From contig CAYTFK010000097.1 in the NCBI GenBank assembly GCA_964436865.1, positions 1-20,093 on the forward strand: a stretch of 20,093 nt of DNA. Direction: 5' to 3'. Of the stretch, positions 1 through 7,913 are shown piece by piece (within the stretch, counting starts at the first letter, position 1; each line of letters opens with the position of its first letter). The notes beneath the pieces were generated by a model. That model made no database searches. It saw nothing but the letters and a program-made list of their open reading frames with translations, and was not told where the DNA came from. The position numbers and the translations under genes are program-made. The stretch is from JAXGPP01 sp964436865. GTDB lineage: Bacteria > Planctomycetota > Planctomycetia > Pirellulales > Thermoguttaceae.

Positions 1-1603
1 TCTCCGCCGGTTTCTCTGCCAACGCCTCGGACGCCTTCTCGTCGGGTGGAGAGGCTGCTGGCGGCGCGGCCACCGTCTCGGCTGATGGCTCCTCAGGCCT
101 CTCCATAACAGTGGCCACCTTATTTACCGCTGCTGCCGGCAGTTTCTCCGCTGCCGGTTCGAGGTCGGCCGTGAGAATCTCATCCCACCGTGCTGGTCCA
201 GCGCTGGCAAGCGTCTCTGCCGAAGGTGCCTCGGCTGTGACATCAGCCTCAACAGAATCAGCCGCCGTCGCTGGTCGATCCGTTGACGCCAGGTCGCCGC
301 CCCGACGCAAGAAGACGCCGCCGAGCCACAGGCCCGCCAGTGTCAGCAAGACCACCAAGGTACCAGCAAGGCTCCCCACGATAATACTCTTGTGGTGCTG
401 CGCCCATGCCTCCTTGATGCGGCGGACCGTCTCGTTTGGTGCGGCGGTCTTCGAACCCGTCTTGCGGTCCCTGATGCCCGGTTTCGTGCTGGGCTTGGAT
501 ATCGTTCGTCGGGCGCGGCCCAGCGTGATGTCGCCAATCCGCAATGTGTCGTCGTCATCGTCACCTGTAGCCACAGTGAGCGAAGCATTGCTATCCGCAT
601 CGGCCGCTAATGGTGATGGAGGAGCTTGCCAGGGGGACAGCGATTGCACGACTTCCTCGGCCGCCTGGAATCGCTCAGCAGGATCGGCCGCCGTCATTCG
701 CGCGCAAATATCGCCCATCTCTGGCGGAATTTCATTGCGGATTTCACGAGGATCGGCAAGCGATTTCCCCTCTTCGGGCGGTCTTGCCGTAAGTGCGAAG
801 TAGAATGTGACGCCCAACGAGTAGATGTCAGCACGGCGGTCCGGTTCGGCGGCCAGCGAGAGAACCTCCGGAGCCCGGTAAACGCCCGCATCGGGCTGCG
901 CCGCGGTTCCGCCCGCCTCGCCACTGTTGTCGGCTGTTGCGGCCCGGCCGGCGGCGAGGCGGTCGAGTCCGAGATCCTGAAGCTTGACGACGCCCTGCCG
1001 GGTGATCATGAGGTTGGCGGGCCGGATGTCGTAGTGGACCAGATGCTGGGCATGGACATATGCCAGCCCTTCGGCCGCCTGACGGATGTAATTTGCCGCG
1101 CGGCCGCAATCGAGCGGACCTCTCGACCGGACCAAGTGCTCAAGGTCCTGTCCGTCGACGTATTCCATTACCAGGTAGTAGCGATCACCCTCCTTGTCGG
1201 CATTGAAGGCATGGACCAGGTTCGGGTGGTCGAGCGCGGCGATCGTCCGCGCGTGACTGAGAAACCGCTCGAGAGACTCCGCGTCGCTCACCAGCGCCCG
1301 CGAGATCGCCCGCAAAGCCACCGGTCGGTTCATTGTCACGTGCTCGGCAAGGAACACGTTTCCCAGATGTCCCCGCCCCAACAGGTCGCGGATCTTGTAC
1401 TTGCCGAAGAAGAATGCGTTTCGGCCGGCGAGGAGTTGCGATGCCTGCCAACGCGAAATGTAGCGCCGTTGAATCAGCGCGCGCAACAACTCCTTGGGAT
1501 CGTCGGTTTGGGAGGCGGCCTTCTCCACCCGCGCAAACTGTTCTTCGTCCAACAGCTTGCTCTTGCTCAACAACTCGACTAACGACGCGATGCTGATCGA
1601 CAT
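1..1603 (-). CDS. Membrane-anchored Ser/Thr kinase-fold protein, probable pseudokinase (3' end outside window)
   Basis: The reading frame starts at ATG 1603 and stays open to the left edge (534 codons visible). Residues 1-65 form the planctomycete kinase leader (WQASQLLAGR, FFFGKYK). Residues about 70-322 have a protein kinase fold: glycine loop GRGHLG 76-81, DIYSLG 259-264 and APE 244-246. A membrane segment lies at about 407-432, followed by an Ala/Pro/Glu-rich, presumably extracytoplasmic region that is cut by the window. Key positions differ from active kinases: the beta3 Lys is Arg98 (VALR), the alphaC Glu is His117 (FLSHAR), HRD is HYD (190-192), the catalytic-loop Lys is Arg194 (DIRPAN) and DFG is DLG (210-212). 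Asp192, Asn197 and Asp210 remain. By family knowledge this pattern fits a pseudokinase acting as scaffold or sensor; inactivity is inferred. It lies downstream of the phosphoesterase gene, 154 bp away, with its own candidate promoter. Confidence 0.9.
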   Translation of the reverse strand, partial: MSISIASLVELLSKSKLLDEEQFARVEKAASQTDDPKELLRALIQRRYISRWQASQLLAGRNAFFFGKYKIRDLLGRGHLGNVFLAEHVTMNRPVALRAISRALVSDAESLERFLSHARTIAALDHPNLVHAFNADKEGDRYYLVMEYVDGQDLEHLVRSRGPLDCGRAANYIRQAAEGLAYVHAQHLVHYDIRPANLMITRQGVVKLQDLGLDRLAAGRAATADNSGEAGGTAAQPDAGVYRAPEVLSLAAEPDRRADIYSLGVTFYFALTARPPEEGKSLADPREIRNEIPPEMGDICARMTAADPAERFQAAEEVVQSLSPWQAPPSPLAADADSNASLTVATGDDDDDTLRIGDITLGRARRTISKPSTKPGIRDRKTGSKTAAPNETVRRIKEAWAQHHKSIIVGSLAGTLVVLLTLAGLWLGGVFLRRGGDLASTDRPATAADSVEADVTAEAPSAETLASAGPARWDEILTADLEPAAEKLPAAAVNKVATVMERPEEPSAETVAAPPAASPPDEKASEALAEKPAE

Positions 1604-1614
1604 GCGAGTGCCCG

Positions 1615-1632
1615 GAAAAGCCCGACTGGGCT
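1615..1632 (-). terminator. Small hairpin plus T-run in the pseudokinase leader
   Basis: On the minus strand AGCCC-AGTC-GGGCT (1632-1619) runs directly into TTTT (1619-1616). The stem has only 5 bp, so this could be a weak terminator or attenuator in the leader, or chance. Confidence 0.2.
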
Positions 1633-1653
1633 GGCCGACTCCCCCTGTGGATG

Positions 1654-1683
1654 AGTGTAACAGGGCCGCCGCGCGACTGCAAA
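1654..1683 (-). promoter_or_regulatory. Candidate promoter of the pseudokinase gene
   Basis: On the minus strand TTTGCA (1683-1678) is followed after 18 bp by TACACT (1659-1654). The -10 is preceded by TGT, giving an extended -10. The start codon is about 45 bp beyond the predicted transcription start. This is motif matching only. Confidence 0.35.
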
Positions 1684-1757
1684 CCGCTGCCCCAGCATAG
1701 AGGGGGTGCGACAGGCGCGTTGGCGACTCGGAGTGGGCCGCGCAAATTCTGAAGACT

Positions 1758-2843
1758 CTAGGGAGATTTCGGCGGCGGCATGGCCACCTGGGGCAAGAGG
1801 TCGATCACCACCAACTCCGGACGGCAGAGAAAACGCAGACGCGGGGCTTCGTCCCGTTCCATTCCGACCCCGCGAGAGACGACCAGGTTGGCTCCACTCG
1901 GCAACTCGTGTTGCCCTGCCATCCAGGCCCGCGGCATGTGCGGCATTCTGGGCACGGAGCCCAGCAACGGCAATCGGACTTGCCCGCCGTGCGTATGCCC
2001 CGCCAGGAGCAGATCAGCCTCAACCCGCCCCCGCGCATACGCGGGAGAATGGCCGAGCACGATGTGGTACTTGTCCGATGGCGCTGCGGGAACAGCAAGA
2101 TTGGGCCAGAACGACCGACGCCACGCCAGACATGTCAATTGGATCTCGCCGAGATCGAACACCCGCGTACGCTCGATGGCGACGATCGGCGTTCCGGAAA
2201 ACAACTCCGCCCAATCGTCGCGATCGACATTGCCGCGGACTGCATACGCGACAGTTGACGGCGAGAAAGCCGACCCCAACCGTTCGCGGAAATCGTCTCG
2301 GATCTGGCGGCGTCGCTCCGCCGATGCCTGCAAGTAGTCGCCCGCCAGGAGCAGCACGTCCGGGCGTTCAGCCAGCGCGCGGCGAAACACCATGTGCTCA
2401 TAGTCGCTGAAGTGGTCCGTTTGCAGGTCGGCCAGAACGACAAGTCGCACACGTCGCGTGATTTTCTCGCTGGCGATCTCCAGCCTCGTCACCTCGAGCC
2501 ATTGCGGCTCAATGAGGAAGGCGTCGATGGCGATCACCAACAACGACAGGGCCACGATCGCCGACAGAATCGCCGTCTTGCAGTGAATTCTCCACAACAG
2601 GACCGCCCCGATCGTTAGTACTGCAAGCGTGTGAAAAAACAGGCCGTCGGCAAGAAGACGGAGCACACCCATCCGAGTGCCGACCAACGGCACGCCCACG
2701 GCCAGAGCGAGCACAAGAGCCGCTATGGGAACGGTTGCCGACCCAGCCAGCCAGGCGGCGGGCGTTCGCCGCCTTACGAAGGCAACAACCGCCACATCGA
2801 TTACGGTCATTGCCAGGTTGTAGATCAACAGCGCAGAGAGCAC
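1758..2843 (-). CDS. Membrane-bound calcineurin-like metallophosphoesterase
   Basis: This 361-residue protein has four hydrophobic segments at the N-terminus (about 3-23, 31-53, 64-86, 91-111) and then a YkuE-like metallophosphoesterase domain (about 132-350). Visible motifs in order are DLQ 139-141, GD 168-169, GNVD 204-207, GHS 264-266 and GHTHGGQ 282-288. By family knowledge such domains bind two metal ions and cleave phosphoester bonds; related membrane forms act on phospholipids or lipid A precursors, but the substrate here is unknown. The usual DxH is DxQ and the usual GNHD is GNVD, so metal site and catalysis may be altered. The start is GTG at 2843, chosen because the next ATG (2810) would cut the first membrane segment. 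No clear SD is seen. It is preceded by a 190-bp structured intergenic stretch. Confidence 0.88.
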   Translation of the reverse strand: MLSALLIYNLAMTVIDVAVVAFVRRRTPAAWLAGSATVPIAALVLALAVGVPLVGTRMGVLRLLADGLFFHTLAVLTIGAVLLWRIHCKTAILSAIVALSLLVIAIDAFLIEPQWLEVTRLEIASEKITRRVRLVVLADLQTDHFSDYEHMVFRRALAERPDVLLLAGDYLQASAERRRQIRDDFRERLGSAFSPSTVAYAVRGNVDRDDWAELFSGTPIVAIERTRVFDLGEIQLTCLAWRRSFWPNLAVPAAPSDKYHIVLGHSPAYARGRVEADLLLAGHTHGGQVRLPLLGSVPRMPHMPRAWMAGQHELPSGANLVVSRGVGMERDEAPRLRFLCRPELVVIDLLPQVAMPPPKSP

Positions 2844-3033
2844 AGTCGTAAACGGGCAGCTTCAAGCCGGAGTGCAGACATGCCAGACGCGTGCGGGGGA
2901 CGACGCGGCCCCCGCTGAGTTCGCAGTTCAAACCGGCAGCTTGAACCTTGGCGCGGCAACGTGAGCCAGCAGGCTCCTTGCCGCAGTTGCCGGGCTCACT
3001 CCGGTGTAACCCTCAACGGCCCATTATACCCGG
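2844..3033 (-). promoter_or_regulatory. Structured intergenic region / candidate leader of the phosphoesterase gene
   Basis: This stretch between the DUF11 gene and the phosphoesterase gene is rich in inverted repeats. GCGGGGG (2893-2899) pairs with CCCCCGC (2909-2915). GTTCAA (2926-2931) pairs with TTGAAC (2941-2946). GCGGCAA and GAGCC (2953-2959, 2963-2967) pair with GGCTC and TTGCCGC (2972-2976, 2978-2984). A competing set pairs 2954-2960 with 2986-2992 and 2961-2967 with 2993-2999. A perfect TATAAT on the minus strand (3028-3023) could start a transcript carrying all of these, although no good -35 is seen. AAGCTGCC-S-GTTT occurs twice as an imperfect direct repeat on the minus strand (about 2946-2930 and 2862-2848). 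Confidence 0.4.
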
Positions 3034-5379
3034 CTACCGAGTCGCCGGCTTGCCCGGTTCAGAAGGCTCGCGTGCAGTCGTTCGAGTTGCTGAGGCCGCC
3101 GGTCCAGTCAGCGCCGGTTGGGTTCCCTGGTTCTTCGGCCCCTTGTAGAAATAGGTGGTTTCCTCTTTCACCACCCGGCAGTCGAGTGGTTGGTAAATGG
3201 CTTCCACGCGGATCAGGTGGCTGCCGGGCCTTTCCGGCATGGCATGGACAACCAGTTTGGCGTCGCTCCCGGGCTTGATGCAGTCGATTCGCTCAAAGAT
3301 GATCTGCCCCGGGGCGATGCGATGCGCCGGCCCCTCGGCACTCACCGGTTCGATGCCGTGCGAGAAATAGACCACAACCTCGACGCCCTCGGCATCGCGC
3401 GTGCCGCGATTGCGGAGCGTGATCTCATAGGGCGTATCGATGCCCACGGGCACATTGCCGCTTGGGTCGGTCACCTCCAGCGCCAAGTCAGCCTTGGTAT
3501 CCACGACAATCGGCCGCTCGGTGGTGGCAGTCACGCCCAAGTCGGCCGTGGCAGAGATTTGCAGCGTGCCCTGTCCGGCCTGCTCCAGCACACACTTGAC
3601 CGAAACGAACACGTCCGAGCCTTTCTCCAGTGTTCCGATATCCCACGTGAGGCGATCCCGGGTCGCGCTGATCCGGCCTTGACGGGTGTCAGACACGTAG
3701 CGCGCTCCCGTCGGCAGGACTGCCTCCAGTTTGAGATTGCTGGCGGCAGCATCGCCTGTGTTCTTGACGCGGACGTTGTACAGTGTTTCATTGCCCACGA
3801 ATTTGACATCCGCCCCTTCCACAGACAAATCCAGCTTGGCACGGCGGACGATAATCCTCTCCGTAAGGTGCGATTCGATCCCGCCGTCGCACGTGGCCTC
3901 GACGCGAAGTGTTAGCGTGCCTGCAAACTGTGTTACCAATTCCACTTCGGCCGACTCGGTCTGACCGGGAGTCAGCCTGGCGATCTGGTGCTCGGCCGGG
4001 GGAGTCTCTCCGGCGTCGATCGGCTGCAGGAGCAGTCGGATGTTTTCCGCAACCCCAGTGCCCGTATTGGAAATCTTCAGGCGGTAAGTCTGCTGTTCAC
4101 CGTAGAGCACGTCGCGCGGCCCTTCCAGCGCCAGCGCCAATTTCGGTTCCTGCACCTCGATCGACGCTTGCGTGGCGACCGGTTTGTGTTCAGTCCGTAT
4201 GGCGAGATCGAAGGCCCGGGCCTCGCGAGGCACGAGTTCGAGAACCAACGATTGGCGTTCCTCGGCCCCCAGTGTTTCCAGTTGCCAGACGACAGTCTTC
4301 TTTCCCGTTGCCGCCTTGGTCTCGGCCTGGCCGTTGCTTGGCGTCGCGCCCATCACCTCGGCCGATGGAGGCAATTCTACAGTGACGGTTACTCCCTCGG
4401 CAGCGACCATCCCGGAGTTGCGGATCGCCAATTCATAGCGAGAAGGAACGCCAATGCGAATTTGCCGCGGTCCGAGCGTCTCCACCTGAAGCACCGGGGT
4501 CTGCGGCATCGCCAGCGTGGTATTGCTGGTAATTGGCTTGGGTAGGTTGACGCTGTCAGGGCTCGGTGCGGCAGCCGTTGAACCAGGCACCACTCTTGGC
4601 GCCTGGTCGGTTGCTGTCGCCATCGATGACGCGGCGCGATCCGCCGTCATCGTGAACGACTTCGGCTTCGGCGGGGCGAGTGTCGGCTCGTTTCGCGCAA
4701 CTGGCGGTTTCATCAGCGGAGGCGCTGCCAGCGCAGGGGCCGCTGAAGATCCGCCGTGGCGAGTCTCCGCGACTTCCGGACGGAGCGCGTCATGGGCCGG
4801 TATCGTCGACGCGGAGGTCTTCGCCGCGGGCGAATCGGTCGCCGACGCTTCGCCGCTCATGTTTGATTCGTGGGCGTCGGTCGGGGTGCTTGGCAGATCA
4901 TCGAACGCCGACTGTCGGAAGAGCGACAACCGCTCATGCAGTTTCATTTCGGCCGGCGACGTATTGAAGTCGTCGGCTGCGATCGCCTCGCCAAGGTTAG
5001 GGTCGTACTCCATGGGAGGGGGCGGCAGGTTCACAGGATCGCTTGCCATCTCCTCGTGCCGGAACGAGTGCGCCTGATCACCCGCCTCGGGCGGGAGCGG
5101 ATACTCTTCGGGTGCCAACTGCGGCTTGGGAACCGGCTTTTGTGAAGACTGCTTGTGGGGATGCGGCTTCACCGGTTTGGGACGCGCCGACGAGTCGGTC
5201 GATTTCGGCACAACCAACTCGGTCAACCGCGAGCGCATTCCCGAAAGCCCGCTATCGAATTTCTCCGCCAGGGATTGACCTTTCCCAGGCGGTTGCGACG
5301 CAGAATGGCCGGTGGGCGGGGCCGCGAGGCAAGTGCTCGCCACGGTCAATGCCACGCAAATCCCAAAGAATCGGCGCAT
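3034..5379 (-). CDS. Secreted protein with tandem DUF11/CARDB-like repeats
   Basis: The 781-residue product starts with a signal peptide (MRRFFGICVALTVASTCLAA, cleavage near residue 20). A Pro/Ala/Ser-rich linker of low complexity follows to about residue 290. Then come four tandem beta-sandwich repeats of the DUF11/CARDB kind at about 290-403, 404-506, 508-618 and 622-740. Each has the signature of such repeats, e.g. YELAIRNSG, YRLKISNTG, YNVRVKNTG and YEITLRNRG. The tail is Pro/Thr-rich. Such repeats occur in bacterial surface and envelope proteins; an extracytoplasmic structural or adhesive role is inferred. The frame opens earlier at TTG 5400, but ATG 5379 is preferred because it begins the signal peptide and has AGGTG six bases upstream. 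The 164-bp gap to the kinase gene contains a GCCGGA-CGC-TCCGGC hairpin (5468-5482). Confidence 0.85.
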   Translation of the reverse strand: MRRFFGICVALTVASTCLAAPPTGHSASQPPGKGQSLAEKFDSGLSGMRSRLTELVVPKSTDSSARPKPVKPHPHKQSSQKPVPKPQLAPEEYPLPPEAGDQAHSFRHEEMASDPVNLPPPPMEYDPNLGEAIAADDFNTSPAEMKLHERLSLFRQSAFDDLPSTPTDAHESNMSGEASATDSPAAKTSASTIPAHDALRPEVAETRHGGSSAAPALAAPPLMKPPVARNEPTLAPPKPKSFTMTADRAASSMATATDQAPRVVPGSTAAAPSPDSVNLPKPITSNTTLAMPQTPVLQVETLGPRQIRIGVPSRYELAIRNSGMVAAEGVTVTVELPPSAEVMGATPSNGQAETKAATGKKTVVWQLETLGAEERQSLVLELVPREARAFDLAIRTEHKPVATQASIEVQEPKLALALEGPRDVLYGEQQTYRLKISNTGTGVAENIRLLLQPIDAGETPPAEHQIARLTPGQTESAEVELVTQFAGTLTLRVEATCDGGIESHLTERIIVRRAKLDLSVEGADVKFVGNETLYNVRVKNTGDAAASNLKLEAVLPTGARYVSDTRQGRISATRDRLTWDIGTLEKGSDVFVSVKCVLEQAGQGTLQISATADLGVTATTERPIVVDTKADLALEVTDPSGNVPVGIDTPYEITLRNRGTRDAEGVEVVVYFSHGIEPVSAEGPAHRIAPGQIIFERIDCIKPGSDAKLVVHAMPERPGSHLIRVEAIYQPLDCRVVKEETTYFYKGPKNQGTQPALTGPAASATRTTAREPSEPGKPATR

Positions 5380-5543
5380 GTCAGACACCTGCTGATGCAA
5401 TTACACAATCCCATCATGCGGTATCGGATAAGACGACTTTACGGGTTTAGCGGACTTGCCCGGAACCGCCGGACGCTCCGGCAATGATGAATGCCTTGAG
5501 ATAGCAGAATGGGAGGCGAAGCGAGACTGAACCGACAAGCAAT

Positions 5544-7163
5544 CTACGTCTTCTGGCCGAAATAGCTGCTCAGCACACGGACTCGGTAAACCAGGTAAGA
5601 TATCACCCCGGCGAGAAGGACCAGAGAGAATCCGAACACTACGTGCCGATCGCGACCCAATGGGAACCCCTCCTGTAGCTGGGGTTCCCAGAAGTAGAAC
5701 TCTAGTATTAGCACCCCGTAGCTCACCAACGACAGCACCGTCATGTACCACACGAACCGGACGTGAAACCAAAGGCCGGAGGCAGCGATGAGCAGCGGAT
5801 AGCCCACAATCAGCGGGCTGGCAGCGCCATTGGCCATCAACAGCACTGCCAAGAGCAAGGCCGAGTCGAGCGTTCCCCACAGAAACCGGGCCGGGACAGA
5901 CCAACGTTGGCTTCGAACGGACTGTTGTAGAACAGTCGCCGTCAGCGCCCACACGGCGATTACCAACAGCATCCGCTCGTAGAAGAGGATGTCCTCCGGC
6001 TTGCTGGAGAGGGCGTAATTGACAAGATCGACGCCCAGGAAGATCGTTAGACCGGCGAGCCGGGACGCCAGCGGCGGCTCACGACGGGCCCAGGCCGAGA
6101 TCCGCTGCGGCAGACTCGGCGGTTGCACGTCGAGCGCCTCTCCCTTCAGGAAGTGATCAAGGTCGTTGGCCAAGGCGTCGGCTGAGGCGTAGCGCTCCGC
6201 GGGTGACTTGGCCAGGCACTTCAAGCAAACCAGTTCCAAAGCACGCGGGACTTTGGGATTCAGTCTTCTTGGCAGCGTCGGTTCACCGTTGAGCACCTGC
6301 ATGAGCGTGTCGAGGGGTGTGTCTTCGCGGAAAGCAGGCGCGCCGGTGAGCAACTCGTAGAGAATCGCTCCCAGACTGTAAACATCGCTGGCCGGACCGA
6401 TCTCGCGGCGGTGTCCTGAAGCTTGTTCCGGCGACATGTAACTGGGTGTTCCGGCAATAACTCCGGTGGCGGTCAGATCGGTATCGTCGGCAAACACTTT
6501 GGCCAGGCCGAAGTCGGTTACAAAGGGCAAGCCTTCCTCATCGAGCAGGATGTTCGAAGGCTTGAGATCGCGATGTACCACGCCCTGGCGATGGAGGTGG
6601 GCTACAGCCCGCGCCACGCACATCACGATCCGCGCCGCCGTCTCGACTTCGACCGGTCCGGCAGCGATCCTCTGGGCCAGGCTTTGCCCCTCGATGTACT
6701 CCATGGCGAAATAGTGTTGGCCGTGCCACTGGCCCACCTCGTGGATGTGGACGATGTTCGCGTGCCGGAGTCCGGCGGCCGCCTTGGCTTCAACCTGGAA
6801 CCGGCGGACATGCTCCTCCGAGGCCAGGTGACTCGCCAGGATCATCTTGATCGCCACGATGCGGTCGAGTCCTTGCTGCCGAGCCTTGTACACGACCCCC
6901 ATCCCGCCGCGGCCGATCTCTTCCAGCAATTCGTAACAGCCGAACTGTCGCGGCAGGGTGCCCTCGGATATTGCGATGGCAGGTGGGTCGCACAGGCTCG
7001 CATCGGCCTGCGGGGCGATCCGGTCCAGAGCCTCCAAGCAGCTCAAAGCCGACGCGAGCTCCGGCCACTGGCGCAGGAATTGCTTACGATCCGGCGGTGA
7101 ACCCGCCTGCAGGCAGTCCAGATACTCGTTGAGAACTCGGCAGAGTTCGGAATCGTCGGCCAT
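5544..7163 (-). CDS. Ser/Thr protein kinase with six C-terminal membrane segments
   Basis: This 539-residue protein has a complete Hanks-type kinase domain at about 77-340: GRGGMG 84-89, VAIK with Lys106, alphaC Glu125, HRDLKPSN 197-204, DFG 217-219, SPE 244-246 and DVYSLG 260-265. All catalytic residues are present, so it should be active. An N-terminal stretch of about 70 residues precedes the domain. The C-terminal third holds six hydrophobic segments (about 367-385, 398-413, 427-446, 449-467, 471-490, 508-528), so the kinase domain is placed on the cytoplasmic side of a membrane sensor or anchor. It lies 67 bp downstream of an ECF sigma factor gene on the same strand. This arrangement is common in planctomycetes and suggests that the two act together, for example with the kinase controlling the sigma factor. 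GAGGGGA lies about 10 bases before the ATG. Its substrate is unknown. Confidence 0.93.
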   Translation of the reverse strand: MADDSELCRVLNEYLDCLQAGSPPDRKQFLRQWPELASALSCLEALDRIAPQADASLCDPPAIAISEGTLPRQFGCYELLEEIGRGGMGVVYKARQQGLDRIVAIKMILASHLASEEHVRRFQVEAKAAAGLRHANIVHIHEVGQWHGQHYFAMEYIEGQSLAQRIAAGPVEVETAARIVMCVARAVAHLHRQGVVHRDLKPSNILLDEEGLPFVTDFGLAKVFADDTDLTATGVIAGTPSYMSPEQASGHRREIGPASDVYSLGAILYELLTGAPAFREDTPLDTLMQVLNGEPTLPRRLNPKVPRALELVCLKCLAKSPAERYASADALANDLDHFLKGEALDVQPPSLPQRISAWARREPPLASRLAGLTIFLGVDLVNYALSSKPEDILFYERMLLVIAVWALTATVLQQSVRSQRWSVPARFLWGTLDSALLLAVLLMANGAASPLIVGYPLLIAASGLWFHVRFVWYMTVLSLVSYGVLILEFYFWEPQLQEGFPLGRDRHVVFGFSLVLLAGVISYLVYRVRVLSSYFGQKT

Positions 7164-7230
7164 ACGTCAGTGGTCCCCTCGAGCTGGGCATCGCGACGGC
7201 GACGTGAGACGCCGGAAGACCCAGGCCACC

Positions 7231-7851
7231 TCACTGCGGCGTTTCGCCGAGCGACTCCTGAAGCTTGCGGATGGCCCGCATCCACAGCATCTGCACCGCC
7301 GGTCGCGAGCGGCCCATTCGCTCGGCCACTTCGTTGAACGGCAACCGCTGCAGGTTCCGCAGCACAATTACCTCCTGGTAGTCGTGCGGCAATTCCGCTA
7401 GCGCCATCGAGACGCGAAGCTCATCGTCCAGCCGCAACAATTGCTGGCTGGGCGTTTCGTCGGGAGCGACGGCTTCCGGCACGCCGCCGAAGGTCTGGGT
7501 ATCGACCGCGTGATGAAAGCGGACCTCACGGCCCACTTCGCGTTTCGCCGTGCCCCGATACTGGCGGATGTAATCGTGCACGTTGTGGCTCAGGATTCGC
7601 CTTAACCAGCCCAACCATTCCTGCTCGGTCCCACCATGGAAACGTTCGAAGTCACGGTGCGCTTCGAGCATCGTTTGCTGCACGAGATCCGAGGCATCGA
7701 CCTTCACTTTCAGCCAAGTCTCTACCTGCGCCCGCGCCGCAAATCCAAGGTAGCTGCGGCACAACTCGAACAGGCGATCTCGCGAGGCCTGGTCCCCCGA
7801 CCTCGCTTGTTCAAGAAGCTCCGTCACGTTGTCCCGCTGGGATGCCGACAT
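7231..7851 (-). CDS. ECF RNA polymerase sigma factor, planctomycete type
   Basis: The 206-residue protein has the two-domain ECF layout. Sigma region 2 lies at about 22-100, with the conserved DASDLVQQTMLEAHRDF stretch (52-68) and EWLGWLRRILSHNV (78-91). Sigma region 4 lies at about 150-198 and contains the helix-turn-helix LPFNEVAERMGRSRPAVQ (170-187). No membrane segment, anti-sigma gene or long C-terminal extension is seen. By family knowledge it directs RNA polymerase to a special promoter set; the wording of region 2 resembles the planctomycete-specific subfamilies. The kinase gene follows after 67 bp, so control by phosphorylation rather than by an anti-sigma factor is plausible. The gene begins 62 bp after bioB and may partly be read through from it. 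No SD is visible before ATG 7851. Confidence 0.93.
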   Translation of the reverse strand: MSASQRDNVTELLEQARSGDQASRDRLFELCRSYLGFAARAQVETWLKVKVDASDLVQQTMLEAHRDFERFHGGTEQEWLGWLRRILSHNVHDYIRQYRGTAKREVGREVRFHHAVDTQTFGGVPEAVAPDETPSQQLLRLDDELRVSMALAELPHDYQEVIVLRNLQRLPFNEVAERMGRSRPAVQMLWMRAIRKLQESLGETPQ

Positions 7852-7883
7852 CGAGAAGCCCGTCGTGGTGGTTCAAACCGGCA

Positions 7884-7898
7884 GCGAAGTGCCTTCGC
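7884..7898. repeat. Perfect short hairpin between bioB and the sigma factor gene
   Basis: GCGAAG-TGC-CTTCGC is a 6-bp perfect inverted repeat with a 3-base loop. It lies 16-30 bp after the bioB stop. No T-run follows on the minus strand, so it is a poor intrinsic terminator. Confidence 0.3.
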
Positions 7899-7913
7899 GC
7901 CCTCTACTTGAGT

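Noticed and set aside
626..1582. 318-codon plus-strand frame
   Set aside because: It is antisense to the pseudokinase gene, whose minus-strand frame shows clear kinase motifs.
3118..4545. Overlapping plus-strand frames of 265 and 185 codons
   Set aside because: Both are antisense to the DUF11-repeat gene, which has a signal peptide and clear repeats.
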